Shown: positions 17,935 through 27,009 of the stretch, in pieces
Layout of the letters: every line of letters starts with the position of its first letter
How positions within the stretch are numbered: position 1 is the stretch's first letter
NCBI RefSeq assembly: GCF_036226685.1
Contig: NZ_CP109009.1
Location: forward strand, 8,459,501 to 8,523,500
DNA length: 64,000 bases
From: Streptomyces sp. NBC_00690
GTDB taxonomy: Bacteria; Actinomycetota; Actinomycetes; Streptomycetales; Streptomycetaceae
Reading direction: 5' to 3'
The notes under the pieces: generated by a model
Told to the model about the DNA's origin: nothing
The model's input: only the letters and a program-made list of their open reading frames with translations
The model's database searches: none
Made by a program: the position numbers and the translations under genes

Positions 17935-18588
17935 ATGACGCTCTCCGCTGCCATCACCCAGTACTGGGACGCCGCTGCATCCCGTTTTGACGAGGAACCG
18001 GACCACGGCCTACGAGCCCCCGAAACCCGCGACGCGTGGTCGGACCTGCTCAACTCCTGGCTGCCGTCCGCCCCGCTCGACGTATTGGACGTCGGCTGCG
18101 GTACGGGGTCCTTGTCCCAGTTGCTCGCGGAAGCCGGTCACCGGGTCACCGGGGTGGACCTGTCACCGCGGATGGTCGAGCAGGCCCGGGGCAAGCTGAC
18201 GGGCGCGGGTCTGACGGGCCGCTTCCTCGTGGGTGACGCAGCCGCCCCGCCCACGGGGGACCAGCGGTTCGATGTCCTCCTCGCCCGCCATCTGATGTGG
18301 ACCCTGCCCGATCCACAGGCCGCCCTGAGCGATTGGACCGGCCGACTACGCCCCGGCGGTCTGCTCGTCCTGATCGAGGGTCGTTGGCGCGAGTCAGAAC
18401 CGAGCGCAGCGCCCTACGGCACGGATGCGGACCCGCTGCCCTGGGACGGCGGCATCGGCGCCGAGGATCTGGCCGATGCGGTACGGCCCCTCGCCACCGC
18501 GGTGCGGATCGAACCGCTCAGCCACCATGCGGCCCTCTGGGGGCGATCGGTGACGGATGAGCGTCATGCGGTGATCGCCAGGGTGTGA
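17935..18588 (+). CDS. Class I SAM-dependent methyltransferase
   Basis: The protein has 217 residues with the classic Rossmann methyltransferase motifs: VLDVGCGTGSLSQLLAE (motif I, about residues 49-65), GVDLSPRMVEQAR (motif II) and LRPGGLLVLIEG (motif post-III). It is of the UbiE/Methyltransf_11 type. The small-molecule substrate is unknown. The ATG at 17935 lies shortly after the sigma-operon terminator, so it probably has its own promoter in that short gap. The gene downstream is convergent. Confidence 0.88.
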   Translation: MTLSAAITQYWDAAASRFDEEPDHGLRAPETRDAWSDLLNSWLPSAPLDVLDVGCGTGSLSQLLAEAGHRVTGVDLSPRMVEQARGKLTGAGLTGRFLVGDAAAPPTGDQRFDVLLARHLMWTLPDPQAALSDWTGRLRPGGLLVLIEGRWRESEPSAAPYGTDADPLPWDGGIGAEDLADAVRPLATAVRIEPLSHHAALWGRSVTDERHAVIARV

Positions 18589-18647
18589 ACCCACGAAGCC
18601 CTCCAGCACCATCGCGCAGGATGGAGTGGTCTTGGGCGGCGCGGGCC

Positions 18648-19874
18648 TCAGCTGGAACCGTTGCCCGCTGCGGAAGGCGTGGCGGCAGGGGTGGCAGCAG
18701 GGGTGAACGGATCCGGAGTGCTGCCGATCCAGCGGTAGAGCTCCGCGCGTCCGGTCTGACGGCTCGTCTCGCCCGTGCCGACGGTGCCGGCCCGTGCGAG
18801 GTAGAAGCGGCCGTCGTCCAGCGAGACCAACCCGTACTGCCCGCGTGCTCGATACCCATACTGCCCGGTCATCTCGTCGTGGAGGCCCTGGGGGAGGAGG
18901 GAGAGCACCCGACCCACCTCGGGGCGTGCCTGGCCCTGGACCGCCGACCAGGACGGCGCCTTGGACCCGTCGATGACGAAGAGGGAGTAGTTGGGATACG
19001 CCGCCTTCTTGCCCCGGTACACGGCCATGATCCAGTTGCCGCTGTGGGCGTCGTACTCCAGGTTCTGCACGCCGTACGTGGTGTTGCCGGTGTGGACGAA
19101 GAACTTGCCCTCGGGCGCGACGGGCCCACTGGTGTGAGGTGCGCTCTCCAACAGGGGCTTCTCGTACTTCCGCCACGACCGCACGTCGTACTGCAACAGC
19201 ACCTGGTGGTCGTTGTCGGTGCGGCCGGTGTGGGAGTAGATCCCGTACGCGACTGTGAGCTTCACCCGGTCCTTGCGCTCCATGGAGGGACCAAAAGTGA
19301 TGCCGTCGATGCCGCTGCAACCGTAGCGGTGGTCCGCAGTGTCGGCGGTGTCGCCGCCGAAGACACCGTTGTGGTCGAGGTCGGCCGTGTAGTCCTCGGT
19401 CACTTCCTTGAGGTGGACCGTGGAGACGACTCCCGTGGACTGGGCGTCCATGTTCATCTGAGTGATGCTCTCGCCGTCGAAGATCGCGATGTAGAAGGCG
19501 GGCGCGTCCTTGTACTCCAGCGAACCGTAGACACGGCCGTCGTCCGGGTTGAAGTCCAGATCCCCGAGGTGGCCGGTGAAACCGGTCACCGAACCGATCG
19601 GATTGCCGCTCATATCGGTTCGGACCAGCAGATCGGTAAAGGAGAAGTACATGGACCCCCGGGCGTGGTCGATGGCCATGCCCTGGAGGTGCCCCGACTG
19701 CCAGGTGCCGCCGTCGACGCTCACGGGCAGTGCCGCCGCCCGCTGCTCCGTCCGGATCGCCCCCGCCACGGGGGGTGCGCCCGCATGTACGGGCCCCGCG
19801 TTCAGCAAGCTGACCGATACGAGGACGACGGATGTGAGTAGGTTGCCGATGAGCGCGCGAACGTGTCGTCGCAT
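18648..19874 (-). CDS. Secreted protein of unknown function, beta-propeller-like
   Basis: The protein has 408 residues. It has a Sec-type signal peptide (RRHVRALIGNLLTSVVLVSV, cleavage probably after GPVHA near residue 31). The mature part has repeated strand-rich blocks such as MAIDHARGSMYFSFTDLLVR, DLDFNPDDGRVYGSLEY and GLVSLDDGRFYLARAG, like the blades of a beta-propeller. Asp-rich loops (TADLDHNGVFGGDTADTAD) could bind Ca2+. The C-terminus is a Pro/Ala/Thr-rich tail. No catalytic motif is recognised. The gene is transcribed alone, from the long gap at 19875-20210. Confidence 0.75.
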   Translation of the reverse strand: MRRHVRALIGNLLTSVVLVSVSLLNAGPVHAGAPPVAGAIRTEQRAAALPVSVDGGTWQSGHLQGMAIDHARGSMYFSFTDLLVRTDMSGNPIGSVTGFTGHLGDLDFNPDDGRVYGSLEYKDAPAFYIAIFDGESITQMNMDAQSTGVVSTVHLKEVTEDYTADLDHNGVFGGDTADTADHRYGCSGIDGITFGPSMERKDRVKLTVAYGIYSHTGRTDNDHQVLLQYDVRSWRKYEKPLLESAPHTSGPVAPEGKFFVHTGNTTYGVQNLEYDAHSGNWIMAVYRGKKAAYPNYSLFVIDGSKAPSWSAVQGQARPEVGRVLSLLPQGLHDEMTGQYGYRARGQYGLVSLDDGRFYLARAGTVGTGETSRQTGRAELYRWIGSTPDPFTPAATPAATPSAAGNGSS

Positions 19875-20210
19875 GAGTCCTCCGGGCTGCCGACGCCGGG
19901 GTGTCCGTGGATTCCCGACCTGCGCCGGCCACTCCCCTTCGTACCGGTTCTCGTGTACTACAGGCCCTCACATCGTGCCTGTCGCGCCGCAACGGCGCCC
20001 GTTGGGAACGGGCGGTCGACGCATCCCCGGGGGGTGGCTCATCCGGGGGCTGCGGACAGGGAAGTGCGATGGATATGCGCAGGTCCACGGCGAATTTCGG
20101 CCAATTCCGGATGCTCGTACGGTCTCCGCGAAGATCACCGGAGGCCGGCTGCTCCGTTCGGGGTGCGTCGACCGGGCGAGGCACCCCGAACGGAAGGGCG
20201 GAACTTTTGA
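19875..20210. other. 336-base intergenic region with a terminator
   Basis: This gap holds the promoter of the secreted-protein gene (start 19874, minus strand) and the end of the aryl-AMP ligase gene. A strong hairpin at 20153-20194 is the only structured element seen. No open frame here looks coding. Confidence 0.5.
20153..20194 (-). terminator. Strong hairpin terminator after the aryl-AMP ligase gene
   Basis: Bases 20153-20166 are the exact complement of 20181-20194 (14 bp), with a 14-base loop. It starts 17 bases beyond the ligase stop on the minus strand and marks the left boundary of the NRPS locus. Confidence 0.7.
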
Positions 20211-21833
20211 TCAGCGGGGCAGCAGCTCGGTGAGCGCCTTCTTGTCCATCTTCCCCAGCGGGGTGAGCGGCATCGTCTCCAGGATCGTCACCCGGTCAGG
20301 AGTCTTGTAGGCAGCGATCCCCCGTTCCTTCAGGAAGGCCGCCAAGTCCGCGCGAGTGGGAGCCTGGCTGCCCTGCGAGACCACCACGAAGGCGACGGAC
20401 GACTCGCCGAGGTCCTCGTCGGGGCAAGCGACCAGGGCGACGGAACGGATGGCCGGATGGGCGAGGAGATGGCCCTCGACCTCCGTTGCGGCAATCTTCT
20501 CGCCGCCCCGGTTGATCTGGTCCTTGACCCGGCCGACCACGATGAGATGGCCGCTCGGGGTTCGGCGCACCAGATCGCCGGTGCGGTAGAAGCCGTCGCC
20601 GGTGAAGCTCTTGGTGTTGTGCTCGTCCGCGCGGTAGTAGCCGCGCAGTGTGTACGGGCCGCGGGTGAGGAGTTCACCTGCCTCCCCTTCGGGCACCTCC
20701 TCGTCGGTGCCCGAGACGATCCGCACCTCATCGGCGGATGAGATCGGTTTGCCCTGTGTGGTGGCGAGGACGGCGGGCGGGTCGTCGAGGCGGGTGAGGC
20801 AGAGCAGCCCTTCGGCCATGCCGAACACCTGCTGGAGCGTGGCGCCGAAACCGTCGATGACCTGCCGGGCGGTGTCGTCCGCGAGCCGGGCGCTTCCGAT
20901 CTGGAGGACGCGCAGACCGGACAGGTCCACCGAGGTGGCCTCGGCCTCGTCCAGCCAGACCGGCGCGAGTTGGGGGTTGATCGCGGTGATCGTCACCCCG
21001 TGGCGCTCGATCAGGCCGAAGCAGTACGAGGGGTCCGGATTGCTCGCCATGACGACGGTTCCGCCCACGCTCAGTGCACCCAGGACGCCCGGGCAGTTCC
21101 AGGTGTAGTTGAAGGCGATGGGCAGGGCGGCCAGATAGACCGTGTCCGGCCCGAGATGACACACCTCGGCGGCTGCCCGAGCGTTGTACTGGTAGTCGTC
21201 GTGGGTCCGGGGGATCAGCTTGGGAAGTCCCGTGGTGCCTCCCGACAGCAGGAGGACGGCGATGTCCTCCGGGGCTGCCGACGAGGTGACGGGAACGTCG
21301 TCCGAAGGGGAGTCCTCCAGGTCGGCGAAGCGGACGAAGTCGCTGTGTTTTCCCGGGTCGCCGACCACGATGACGTGCTGGAGTCGTGGAGACTCGGCGC
21401 GTACCGCGGCAGCGAGCTCTCGGTGGTCGAACTGGGAGTGTTCATCCGGTATGACATAGGCGGTCGCCTCGGAGAGGGCAGCCAGATGGGTCATTTCGCT
21501 ACGACGGTGGCCCGGCTGGGTGTGCACGGGGACCGCGCCCAGGGTGATCAGCGCGAACCAGGTGATCACGAACTCCACACGGTTGGGGAGTTGGAGCAGA
21601 ACACGGTCGCCGTCGGCTATGCCGAGCCTGCGCAATCCCCGTGCCACGGCATGGGACCTGTCGGCGAGTTCGCTGTAGGTGAGTCGGGCGCGATCGTCGA
21701 TCACGGCGGTGCGGGAGCCGAAGTCCCGTACCAGGGACGCCAGTAGTTCGGGGTAGGTAGTGCCCTGCCATAAGCCTTCCGTGCGATAGGAATTCGCGGC
21801 TTCGGAAGGCCACTCGGTCAGGTCGATCGGCAT
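20211..21833 (-). CDS. Salicylate-type aryl-AMP ligase (DhbE/EntE/MbtA family)
   Basis: The enzyme has about 540 residues and belongs to the family that adenylates salicylate or 2,3-dihydroxybenzoate and loads it onto an aryl carrier protein. Motifs include LLSGGTTGLPKLIPRTHDDY, FGMAEGLL, YRTGDLVRR and the catalytic Lys near GKMDKKAL. At the two positions that separate the substrates, it has Cys in NCPGVLG (Ser in DhbE) and Leu in FGMAEGLL (Val in DhbE), so salicylate is predicted. ATG at 21833 has GAGGAG at 8-base spacing, better than GTG at 21854. It diverges from the first NRPS gene across an iron box. No salicylate synthase gene is in the window. Confidence 0.88.
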   Translation of the reverse strand: MPIDLTEWPSEAANSYRTEGLWQGTTYPELLASLVRDFGSRTAVIDDRARLTYSELADRSHAVARGLRRLGIADGDRVLLQLPNRVEFVITWFALITLGAVPVHTQPGHRRSEMTHLAALSEATAYVIPDEHSQFDHRELAAAVRAESPRLQHVIVVGDPGKHSDFVRFADLEDSPSDDVPVTSSAAPEDIAVLLLSGGTTGLPKLIPRTHDDYQYNARAAAEVCHLGPDTVYLAALPIAFNYTWNCPGVLGALSVGGTVVMASNPDPSYCFGLIERHGVTITAINPQLAPVWLDEAEATSVDLSGLRVLQIGSARLADDTARQVIDGFGATLQQVFGMAEGLLCLTRLDDPPAVLATTQGKPISSADEVRIVSGTDEEVPEGEAGELLTRGPYTLRGYYRADEHNTKSFTGDGFYRTGDLVRRTPSGHLIVVGRVKDQINRGGEKIAATEVEGHLLAHPAIRSVALVACPDEDLGESSVAFVVVSQGSQAPTRADLAAFLKERGIAAYKTPDRVTILETMPLTPLGKMDKKALTELLPR

Positions 21834-21892
21834 CGTCAAGGCTCCTCTTCTCACCGCGGTTTTGACGCCGCGGCAGTCCGGATGGGCTCTTG

Positions 21893-21911
21893 AAAGGTAA
21901 GGCTAACCTAA
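21893..21911. promoter_or_regulatory. Iron box (DmdR/IdeR-type) in the divergent promoter
   Basis: AAAGGTAAGGCTAACCTAA matches the actinobacterial iron-box consensus TTAGGTTAGGCTAACCTAA at 16 of 19 positions. It lies between the aryl-AMP ligase and the first NRPS gene, so an Fe(II)-bound DmdR-type repressor should switch off both when iron is plentiful. Confidence 0.85.
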
Positions 21912-21959
21912 CTTACGGTGCTCTCACATGCATGTAGTCGAGGTCTTGATGGAGAGCTT

Positions 21960-24900
21960 GTGGACAGTTCATGCCCCAGCCTTGAAGAGATCCGAGGATT
22001 AGCCGCCCAGGCACTGCGGCTCGATCCGCAGTCGGTGGCCTTCGATGACAACCTGGTCGAACGCGGACTTGATTCGATCCGGATGATCAAATTGGCGGCG
22101 CGCTGGCGACGCACCGGTGCCGATGTCACGTTCGCCGACCTCGCACTGAAACCAACCGTGCGGTCCTGGTACACACTGCTGGCCGCAGGTGCCGCCTCGC
22201 CGCGGCCGGACACCGCCGCGCAACCCAGGGCGGACGACACAGAGCCGTTCGGGCTCGCGGTCATGCAACACGGCTACTGGATCGGACGCGGCGACGACCA
22301 GGCGCTCGGGGGTGTCGCCGCCCATCTCTACGCCGAGTTCGACGGGCACGACATCGACCCCGACCGCATGGAGCGCGCCGTCGAGCGACTCGTGCGCCGT
22401 CACGGAATGCTGCGCAGCCAGTTCCTCGGCGACGGTACCCAGCGCATCCTCGACCGGCCCGGTCTGCCGGTGTGGGAACTGACCGATCTGCGCACGGCTG
22501 ACGCGAGCCTGGTGGGCGACCGGCTCGCCGAGATCCGAGAACACAAGACGCACCAGCGGATGCCCGCCGAACTCGGCAAGGTACTCGACATATCGCTGAC
22601 CCTCCTTCCCGAGGGGCGCACCCGACTCCACGTCGATGTGGACATGCTCGCGGCAGATGCCCTGAGCTACCGCATCTTCCTGGCCGACCTGGCCCGCTTC
22701 TACCAGAGCGACGCCGAGGACAGCGCCCCGCTCGCCTACGCCTATCAGCACTACCTCAGCGACTACGCGGCCCTCAACGCGAAGGCCGTGGAGCGCGAGC
22801 GCTCCTGGTGGGAGGAGCGCGTACCCACGCTCCCCGACGCACCCGCGCTGCCTCTCGTACCGGAGTCGGAGCGTGCGGACCCGCTGCGCACCGTCCGCTA
22901 CGAGCACTGGTTGGACCCCGAGCAGAAGAAGCGGCTCATCGACCGGTCCCATGCGCACGGGGTAACCCCCGCTATGGTCCTCGCCTCCGTCTTCGCCGAG
23001 ATCGTCGGGCACTGGTCGAGCCGGCAGCGCTTCCTCCTCAACCTGCCGCTGTTCAACCGCGAACCGACCCACGGCGATGTCGAACACATGGTCGGGGACT
23101 TCAGTAGCTCGGTCCTCCTCGATGTCGACCTCACTGCCTCCGCCACCCTGACCGAACGTGCCCGGTCCCTCCAGCAGAGCCTGCACACCAGTGCGTCGCA
23201 CGCCGCCTACCCGGGTCTCGACGTCCTTCGCGACCTCGGGCGGTACCGCGGGGAGCCCGTGCTCGCCTCGGTCGTCTACACCAGCGGCCTCAACCTCGGC
23301 GAACTGTTCGCGGACGAGGTCCTCACCACCCTGGGTGAGCCGGTGTGGATCATTTCCCAGGGCCCCCAGGTGGTCCTCGACGCCCAGATCGTGGAGCTGC
23401 GGGGCGGTCTCCTGCTCAACTGGGACGTACGCGCCGAGGCATTCCCCGACGGCATGATGGACGCGATGTTCGCCTGGCACCGCGACACCATCGAAGCGCT
23501 GTTGGCCGACGAAGCGAGCTGGGACCGACCGGTCATCGACGCCCTGCCGGCCGGACAGGCGGAAGCGCGCCGCAAGGCCAACGACACCGCGCGTCCGGTG
23601 TCCGGGCGCACCCTGCACGAAGGCTTCTTCGCCCATGCCGCGACCGCTCCCGAAGCCACGGCGGTACTCGGCAGCGGCCAAGAGAGCCTCAGCTACGGAG
23701 TGTTGCGCGATCGCGCCCTACGGGTGGCCGGAGCACTTGCCGCCGCCGGGGTGGGAGCCGGGGACACGGTGTCGGTCCAACTGCCCAAGGGCCCGGACCA
23801 AATCGTCGCCGCCCTCGGAGTCCTGGCGGCGGGAGCGGCGTACGTACCCATCGGCGCCGACCAGCCCGACGCGCGGCGCGAACGCATCCAGGACATCGGA
23901 GCGGTCGACTTCGCGGTGACCGCGGAGCCGACCACGCAATCCGGTCCGCGCTCACTGGCCCTCGCCGAGGCCGAGCGCGCGAACCCCCTCGACGGGCCCG
24001 TGCCCGTCCAACCCGAACAGATCGCCTATGTGCTGTTCACCTCCGGTTCCACCGGCGAGCCCAAGGGCGTGGAGGTCTCCCACGCGGCAGCGATGAACAC
24101 CATCGACTGTCTCAACGAGCGGTTCGGCATCGGTCCGCAGGACCGTTCGCTCGGGCTGTCCGCCCTGGAGTTCGACCTCTCCGTCTACGACGTCTTCGGG
24201 CTGCTCTCGGAAGGCGGCAGCGTGATCGCGGTCGACGACGCGACCCGTCGTGACGCCGATGCCACCGCGGCGCTGGTCCGGACCCACCGCCCGACGGTGC
24301 TCAACTGCGTACCCTCGCTCCTCGACATGCTCCTGGAAGCCGGTACCGGTCCGGAGGGCCTCTCCGACGGGCTCAGGGTGGTGCTGCTCGGCGGCGACTG
24401 GGTCGGCGCGGATCTGCCCGGCAGGCTCAAGGCACTGGTCCCGGGCGCGAGGTTCGCGGCGCTCGGCGGCACCACCGAGACCGCCATCCACTCCACCGTC
24501 TGCGAGGTGGAGGGGCCGGCACCTGCCCACTGGCGGAGCGTGCCCTACGGCGTGCCCCTGGGCAACGTCGTCTGTCGAGTCGTCAATGAACGCGGCCTCG
24601 ACTGCCCGGACTGGGTGGGCGGTGAGCTGTGGATCGGCGGGCGCGGTGTCGCCCACGGATACCGGGGGGACCCGGCACGCACGGCCGATCGATTCGTCGA
24701 CCACCAGGGAGGGCGCTGGTACCGCACCGGAGACCTCGCCCGCTATCTGCCCGACGGCAGCCTGGAATTCCTCGGCCGGCGCGACGAACAGGTGAAGATC
24801 CGCGGCTATCGGATCGAACTCGGCGAGGTCGAGTCGGCCCTGCGATCGGTCGATGGGGTGCGCCAGGCGATCGTCGAACGCATCGACGCCACCGTGCCCA

Positions 24901-25469
24901 GCCTCGCCGCGGTGGTGAGCCTCGACGAACCGATCGGGACGGAGGAACAGGAGGAGGCGTCCGGGGCGTCCGCGGAGTGGGACAGCGCCATCCGCGCCGC
25001 GCTGGCCGAGCGACTGCCGCCCTATATGGTGCCGGACCGGATCGACATCGTCGATGCGATCCCCCTGACACCCAACGGCAAGATCGACCGCAGGGCGGTA
25101 CGTCGACTGCTGACGGGCGGAGCCACCCGCAAGAACGTCTACCGTGCTCCGCAGAACCCCCTGGAAGGTGCCCTCGCCCACATCCTCGCCGAAGTCCTCC
25201 GGCTCGACCGACTCGGCATCGATGACGACTTCTTCGCCAGCGGCGGTGACTCCGTACTGGCGACCGGGGCGATCGCCCGGGTCCGTGAGTGGCTGGACAC
25301 CACCGAGGCCGCGGTGTCCGACCTGATGGCGGCCCGCACCGTGGAGGCACTGGCGACCCGGCTGGCCGAACGGCAATCGACGCCGGGCAGGCTGGAGCAG
25401 GTGGCCGAGGTCTATCTCGACGTCGCGGCCCTCACCGATGACGAGGTCACCGACGAGGTGGCGAACTGA
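21960..25469 (+). CDS. NRPS 1: ArCP-Cy-A-PCP (aryl-thiazoline-forming, cysteine-like code)
   Basis: The protein has about 1,169 residues. An aryl carrier domain (Ser in GLDSIRM, about residue 39) is followed by a heterocyclization domain with the D-x4-D motif (DMLAADALS, about 227), an A domain (FTSGSTGEPKGVE, about 693) and a PCP (ASGGDSVLA, about 1092). By eye the A-domain code is DLYNLGLIH(K), close to the cysteine code DLYNLSLIWK of PchE and HMWP2. It should accept the aryl unit, condense it with Cys and cyclize it to a thiazoline. The GTG at 21960 has GGAG at 5-base spacing; the frame extends to 21918 without a ribosome site. Bases 21999-22001 are a TTA codon. There is no E or MT insertion. 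Confidence 0.9.
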   Translation: MDSSCPSLEEIRGLAAQALRLDPQSVAFDDNLVERGLDSIRMIKLAARWRRTGADVTFADLALKPTVRSWYTLLAAGAASPRPDTAAQPRADDTEPFGLAVMQHGYWIGRGDDQALGGVAAHLYAEFDGHDIDPDRMERAVERLVRRHGMLRSQFLGDGTQRILDRPGLPVWELTDLRTADASLVGDRLAEIREHKTHQRMPAELGKVLDISLTLLPEGRTRLHVDVDMLAADALSYRIFLADLARFYQSDAEDSAPLAYAYQHYLSDYAALNAKAVERERSWWEERVPTLPDAPALPLVPESERADPLRTVRYEHWLDPEQKKRLIDRSHAHGVTPAMVLASVFAEIVGHWSSRQRFLLNLPLFNREPTHGDVEHMVGDFSSSVLLDVDLTASATLTERARSLQQSLHTSASHAAYPGLDVLRDLGRYRGEPVLASVVYTSGLNLGELFADEVLTTLGEPVWIISQGPQVVLDAQIVELRGGLLLNWDVRAEAFPDGMMDAMFAWHRDTIEALLADEASWDRPVIDALPAGQAEARRKANDTARPVSGRTLHEGFFAHAATAPEATAVLGSGQESLSYGVLRDRALRVAGALAAAGVGAGDTVSVQLPKGPDQIVAALGVLAAGAAYVPIGADQPDARRERIQDIGAVDFAVTAEPTTQSGPRSLALAEAERANPLDGPVPVQPEQIAYVLFTSGSTGEPKGVEVSHAAAMNTIDCLNERFGIGPQDRSLGLSALEFDLSVYDVFGLLSEGGSVIAVDDATRRDADATAALVRTHRPTVLNCVPSLLDMLLEAGTGPEGLSDGLRVVLLGGDWVGADLPGRLKALVPGARFAALGGTTETAIHSTVCEVEGPAPAHWRSVPYGVPLGNVVCRVVNERGLDCPDWVGGELWIGGRGVAHGYRGDPARTADRFVDHQGGRWYRTGDLARYLPDGSLEFLGRRDEQVKIRGYRIELGEVESALRSVDGVRQAIVERIDATVPSLAAVVSLDEPIGTEEQEEASGASAEWDSAIRAALAERLPPYMVPDRIDIVDAIPLTPNGKIDRRAVRRLLTGGATRKNVYRAPQNPLEGALAHILAEVLRLDRLGIDDDFFASGGDSVLATGAIARVREWLDTTEAAVSDLMAARTVEALATRLAERQSTPGRLEQVAEVYLDVAALTDDEVTDEVAN

Positions 25470-26254
25470 TGCCGGAAGTCCTGCTGAAGGGCGGCCCCGT
25501 CGAATACCTGAGGATCGAGGGGGATCCCGATCTGCCGGCGCTGGTGCTGCTCCACGAGGGGCTCGGATGCGCCGCCCTCTGGCGCAGGTTCCCCGCGCAA
25601 CTCGCCCGGACGACCGGTCGTACCGTCGTCACCTTCTCCCGTCACGGCTACGGCGGGTCCTGGCCCTTCGACGGCCCGTTCCCGGTGAGCTACCTCCACG
25701 ACCAGGCCCGCGGCCCGCTCCCGGAGTTCCTGGACGCGCTCGGGCTCACCTCACCCGTACTGGTGGGCCACAGCGACGGCGCCTCGATCGCCCTGGTGCA
25801 CGCCGCCGAACAGCCCGTCTCCGGACTGGTCCTGATGGCGCCGCACGTCATCGTGGAGCCGAGGACACTGGAAGGCATCCGCGCCACCGCCGAGGAATTC
25901 GCCACGGGGGGCCTCGCGGCCCGCCTCGCGGTCTTCCACGATGACCCGGCCACGGTCTTCGAGCGGTGGAGCACGGTGTGGCTGTCCGAAGGGTTTCGCA
26001 ACTGGTCCGTCACCGAGCTGCTCCCCCTGGTGGACTGCCCGGTCCTCCTGGTGCAGGGCGAGGACGACCCGTACGGCACCCGACACCAGCTCGACACCGT
26101 GGTCGAGGGGGTGAGCGGTCCCGTGCGGCGCCTCGATCTACCGGACTGCGGGCACGAACCGCACCGGGAGCGCGCCACCGAGGTGCTCGCGGCGATCGTC
26201 GAGGTGCTGCCGTCATGGGGATTCGCGCAACTCCACGGGGGAGTCGATCGATGA
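25469..26254 (+). CDS. Alpha/beta hydrolase in the NRPS operon
   Basis: The protein has 261 residues with VLLHEGLGCAALWRRF near the N-terminus, the Ser elbow GHSDGAS, the acid in QGEDDPYG and the His in DCGHEPHRE. It is a free-standing hydrolase, not a standard type II thioesterase. The ATG shares one base with the stop of NRPS 1 (TGATG) and its stop overlaps the next gene (ATGA), so it belongs to the locus. It may hydrolyse a thioester or an ester of the product or its ferric complex, but no substrate can be read from the sequence. Confidence 0.85.
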   Translation: MPEVLLKGGPVEYLRIEGDPDLPALVLLHEGLGCAALWRRFPAQLARTTGRTVVTFSRHGYGGSWPFDGPFPVSYLHDQARGPLPEFLDALGLTSPVLVGHSDGASIALVHAAEQPVSGLVLMAPHVIVEPRTLEGIRATAEEFATGGLAARLAVFHDDPATVFERWSTVWLSEGFRNWSVTELLPLVDCPVLLVQGEDDPYGTRHQLDTVVEGVSGPVRRLDLPDCGHEPHRERATEVLAAIVEVLPSWGFAQLHGGVDR

Positions 26255-27009
26255 CGTACGACCCCTGGTTGCAACCGTTGCGTGCCCCGGGCGGCGATGC
26301 GACCGAGCACCGTGCACGGCTCGTGTGCTGGCCGCACGCGGGCGGCTCGGCCGCAGCCTTCCACTCCCTGGCCGCAGCCCTTCCCGGTGTGGACGTGCGC
26401 GCTGTGCAACTCCCGGGCCGAGGTGTCCGCATGGCCGAGGAACCGGTCCTCGAACCCGGCCAGGCGCTCGCCGGCGTGCTGCGGGCCCTGGCCGGGCTGC
26501 CGACCGTCGACGGTCCGTTGGCGCTGTTGGGACACAGCATGGGGGCGGCGATGGCACATGCCCTCGCCGCCCGGGTCGACCCGGATCTGCTGGTGCTGTC
26601 CGCTTGGCCCGCCAACGACCGGGGAGCGCACCGCCCCGGTCGAACCCCGTCGGAGCTCGTGGACTTCGTGCGTCTGCTCGACAGTCCCGGGACCGATGAC
26701 CTGGAGGAGTCCGACGTGATCGACTACCTGCTCCCACCGCTACGGGCGGACCTGGCCCTGGGGGACGTACTGGCGCCACCGCGCACCGTCCCCCAGGTCA
26801 AGGCACCCATCCTGCTGGTGTACGCCGACGACGACCCGGCCATCCCCCCTGCCGACGTGCTCGCCTGGTCCGATCTCGTGGATGTGCGCCAACGGTTGCG
26901 CTTGCCGGGCGGCCACTTCGCGCTCTTCCACGAGACGCACACCGTCGCGGCGGCGATCGAAGGCTTCCTCGGCGAGGGCCGAGCTGCGAAGGCGGGTGAC
27001 CCGCGGTGA
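26251..27009 (+). CDS. Type II thioesterase of the NRPS locus
   Basis: The protein has about 252 residues with the type II thioesterase signatures LVCWPHAGGSAAAFH, Ser elbow GHSMGAA, an acidic YADDDPAI loop and the His in PGGHFALF. It is expected to clear stalled or mis-primed carrier domains. The frame extends upstream to 25966, but ATG at 26251 forms an ATGA overlap with the hydrolase stop. Its own stop overlaps the GTG of NRPS 3 (GTGA). It resembles the PKS-associated enzyme at 943-1719 only at family level. Confidence 0.9.
   Translation: MTYDPWLQPLRAPGGDATEHRARLVCWPHAGGSAAAFHSLAAALPGVDVRAVQLPGRGVRMAEEPVLEPGQALAGVLRALAGLPTVDGPLALLGHSMGAAMAHALAARVDPDLLVLSAWPANDRGAHRPGRTPSELVDFVRLLDSPGTDDLEESDVIDYLLPPLRADLALGDVLAPPRTVPQVKAPILLVYADDDPAIPPADVLAWSDLVDVRQRLRLPGGHFALFHETHTVAAAIEGFLGEGRAAKAGDPR

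Noticed and set aside
20211..21833. Assignment of the aryl ligase as 2,3-dihydroxybenzoate-specific
   Set aside because: Cys and Leu occupy the two positions that are Ser and Val in DhbE/EntE, which favours salicylate.
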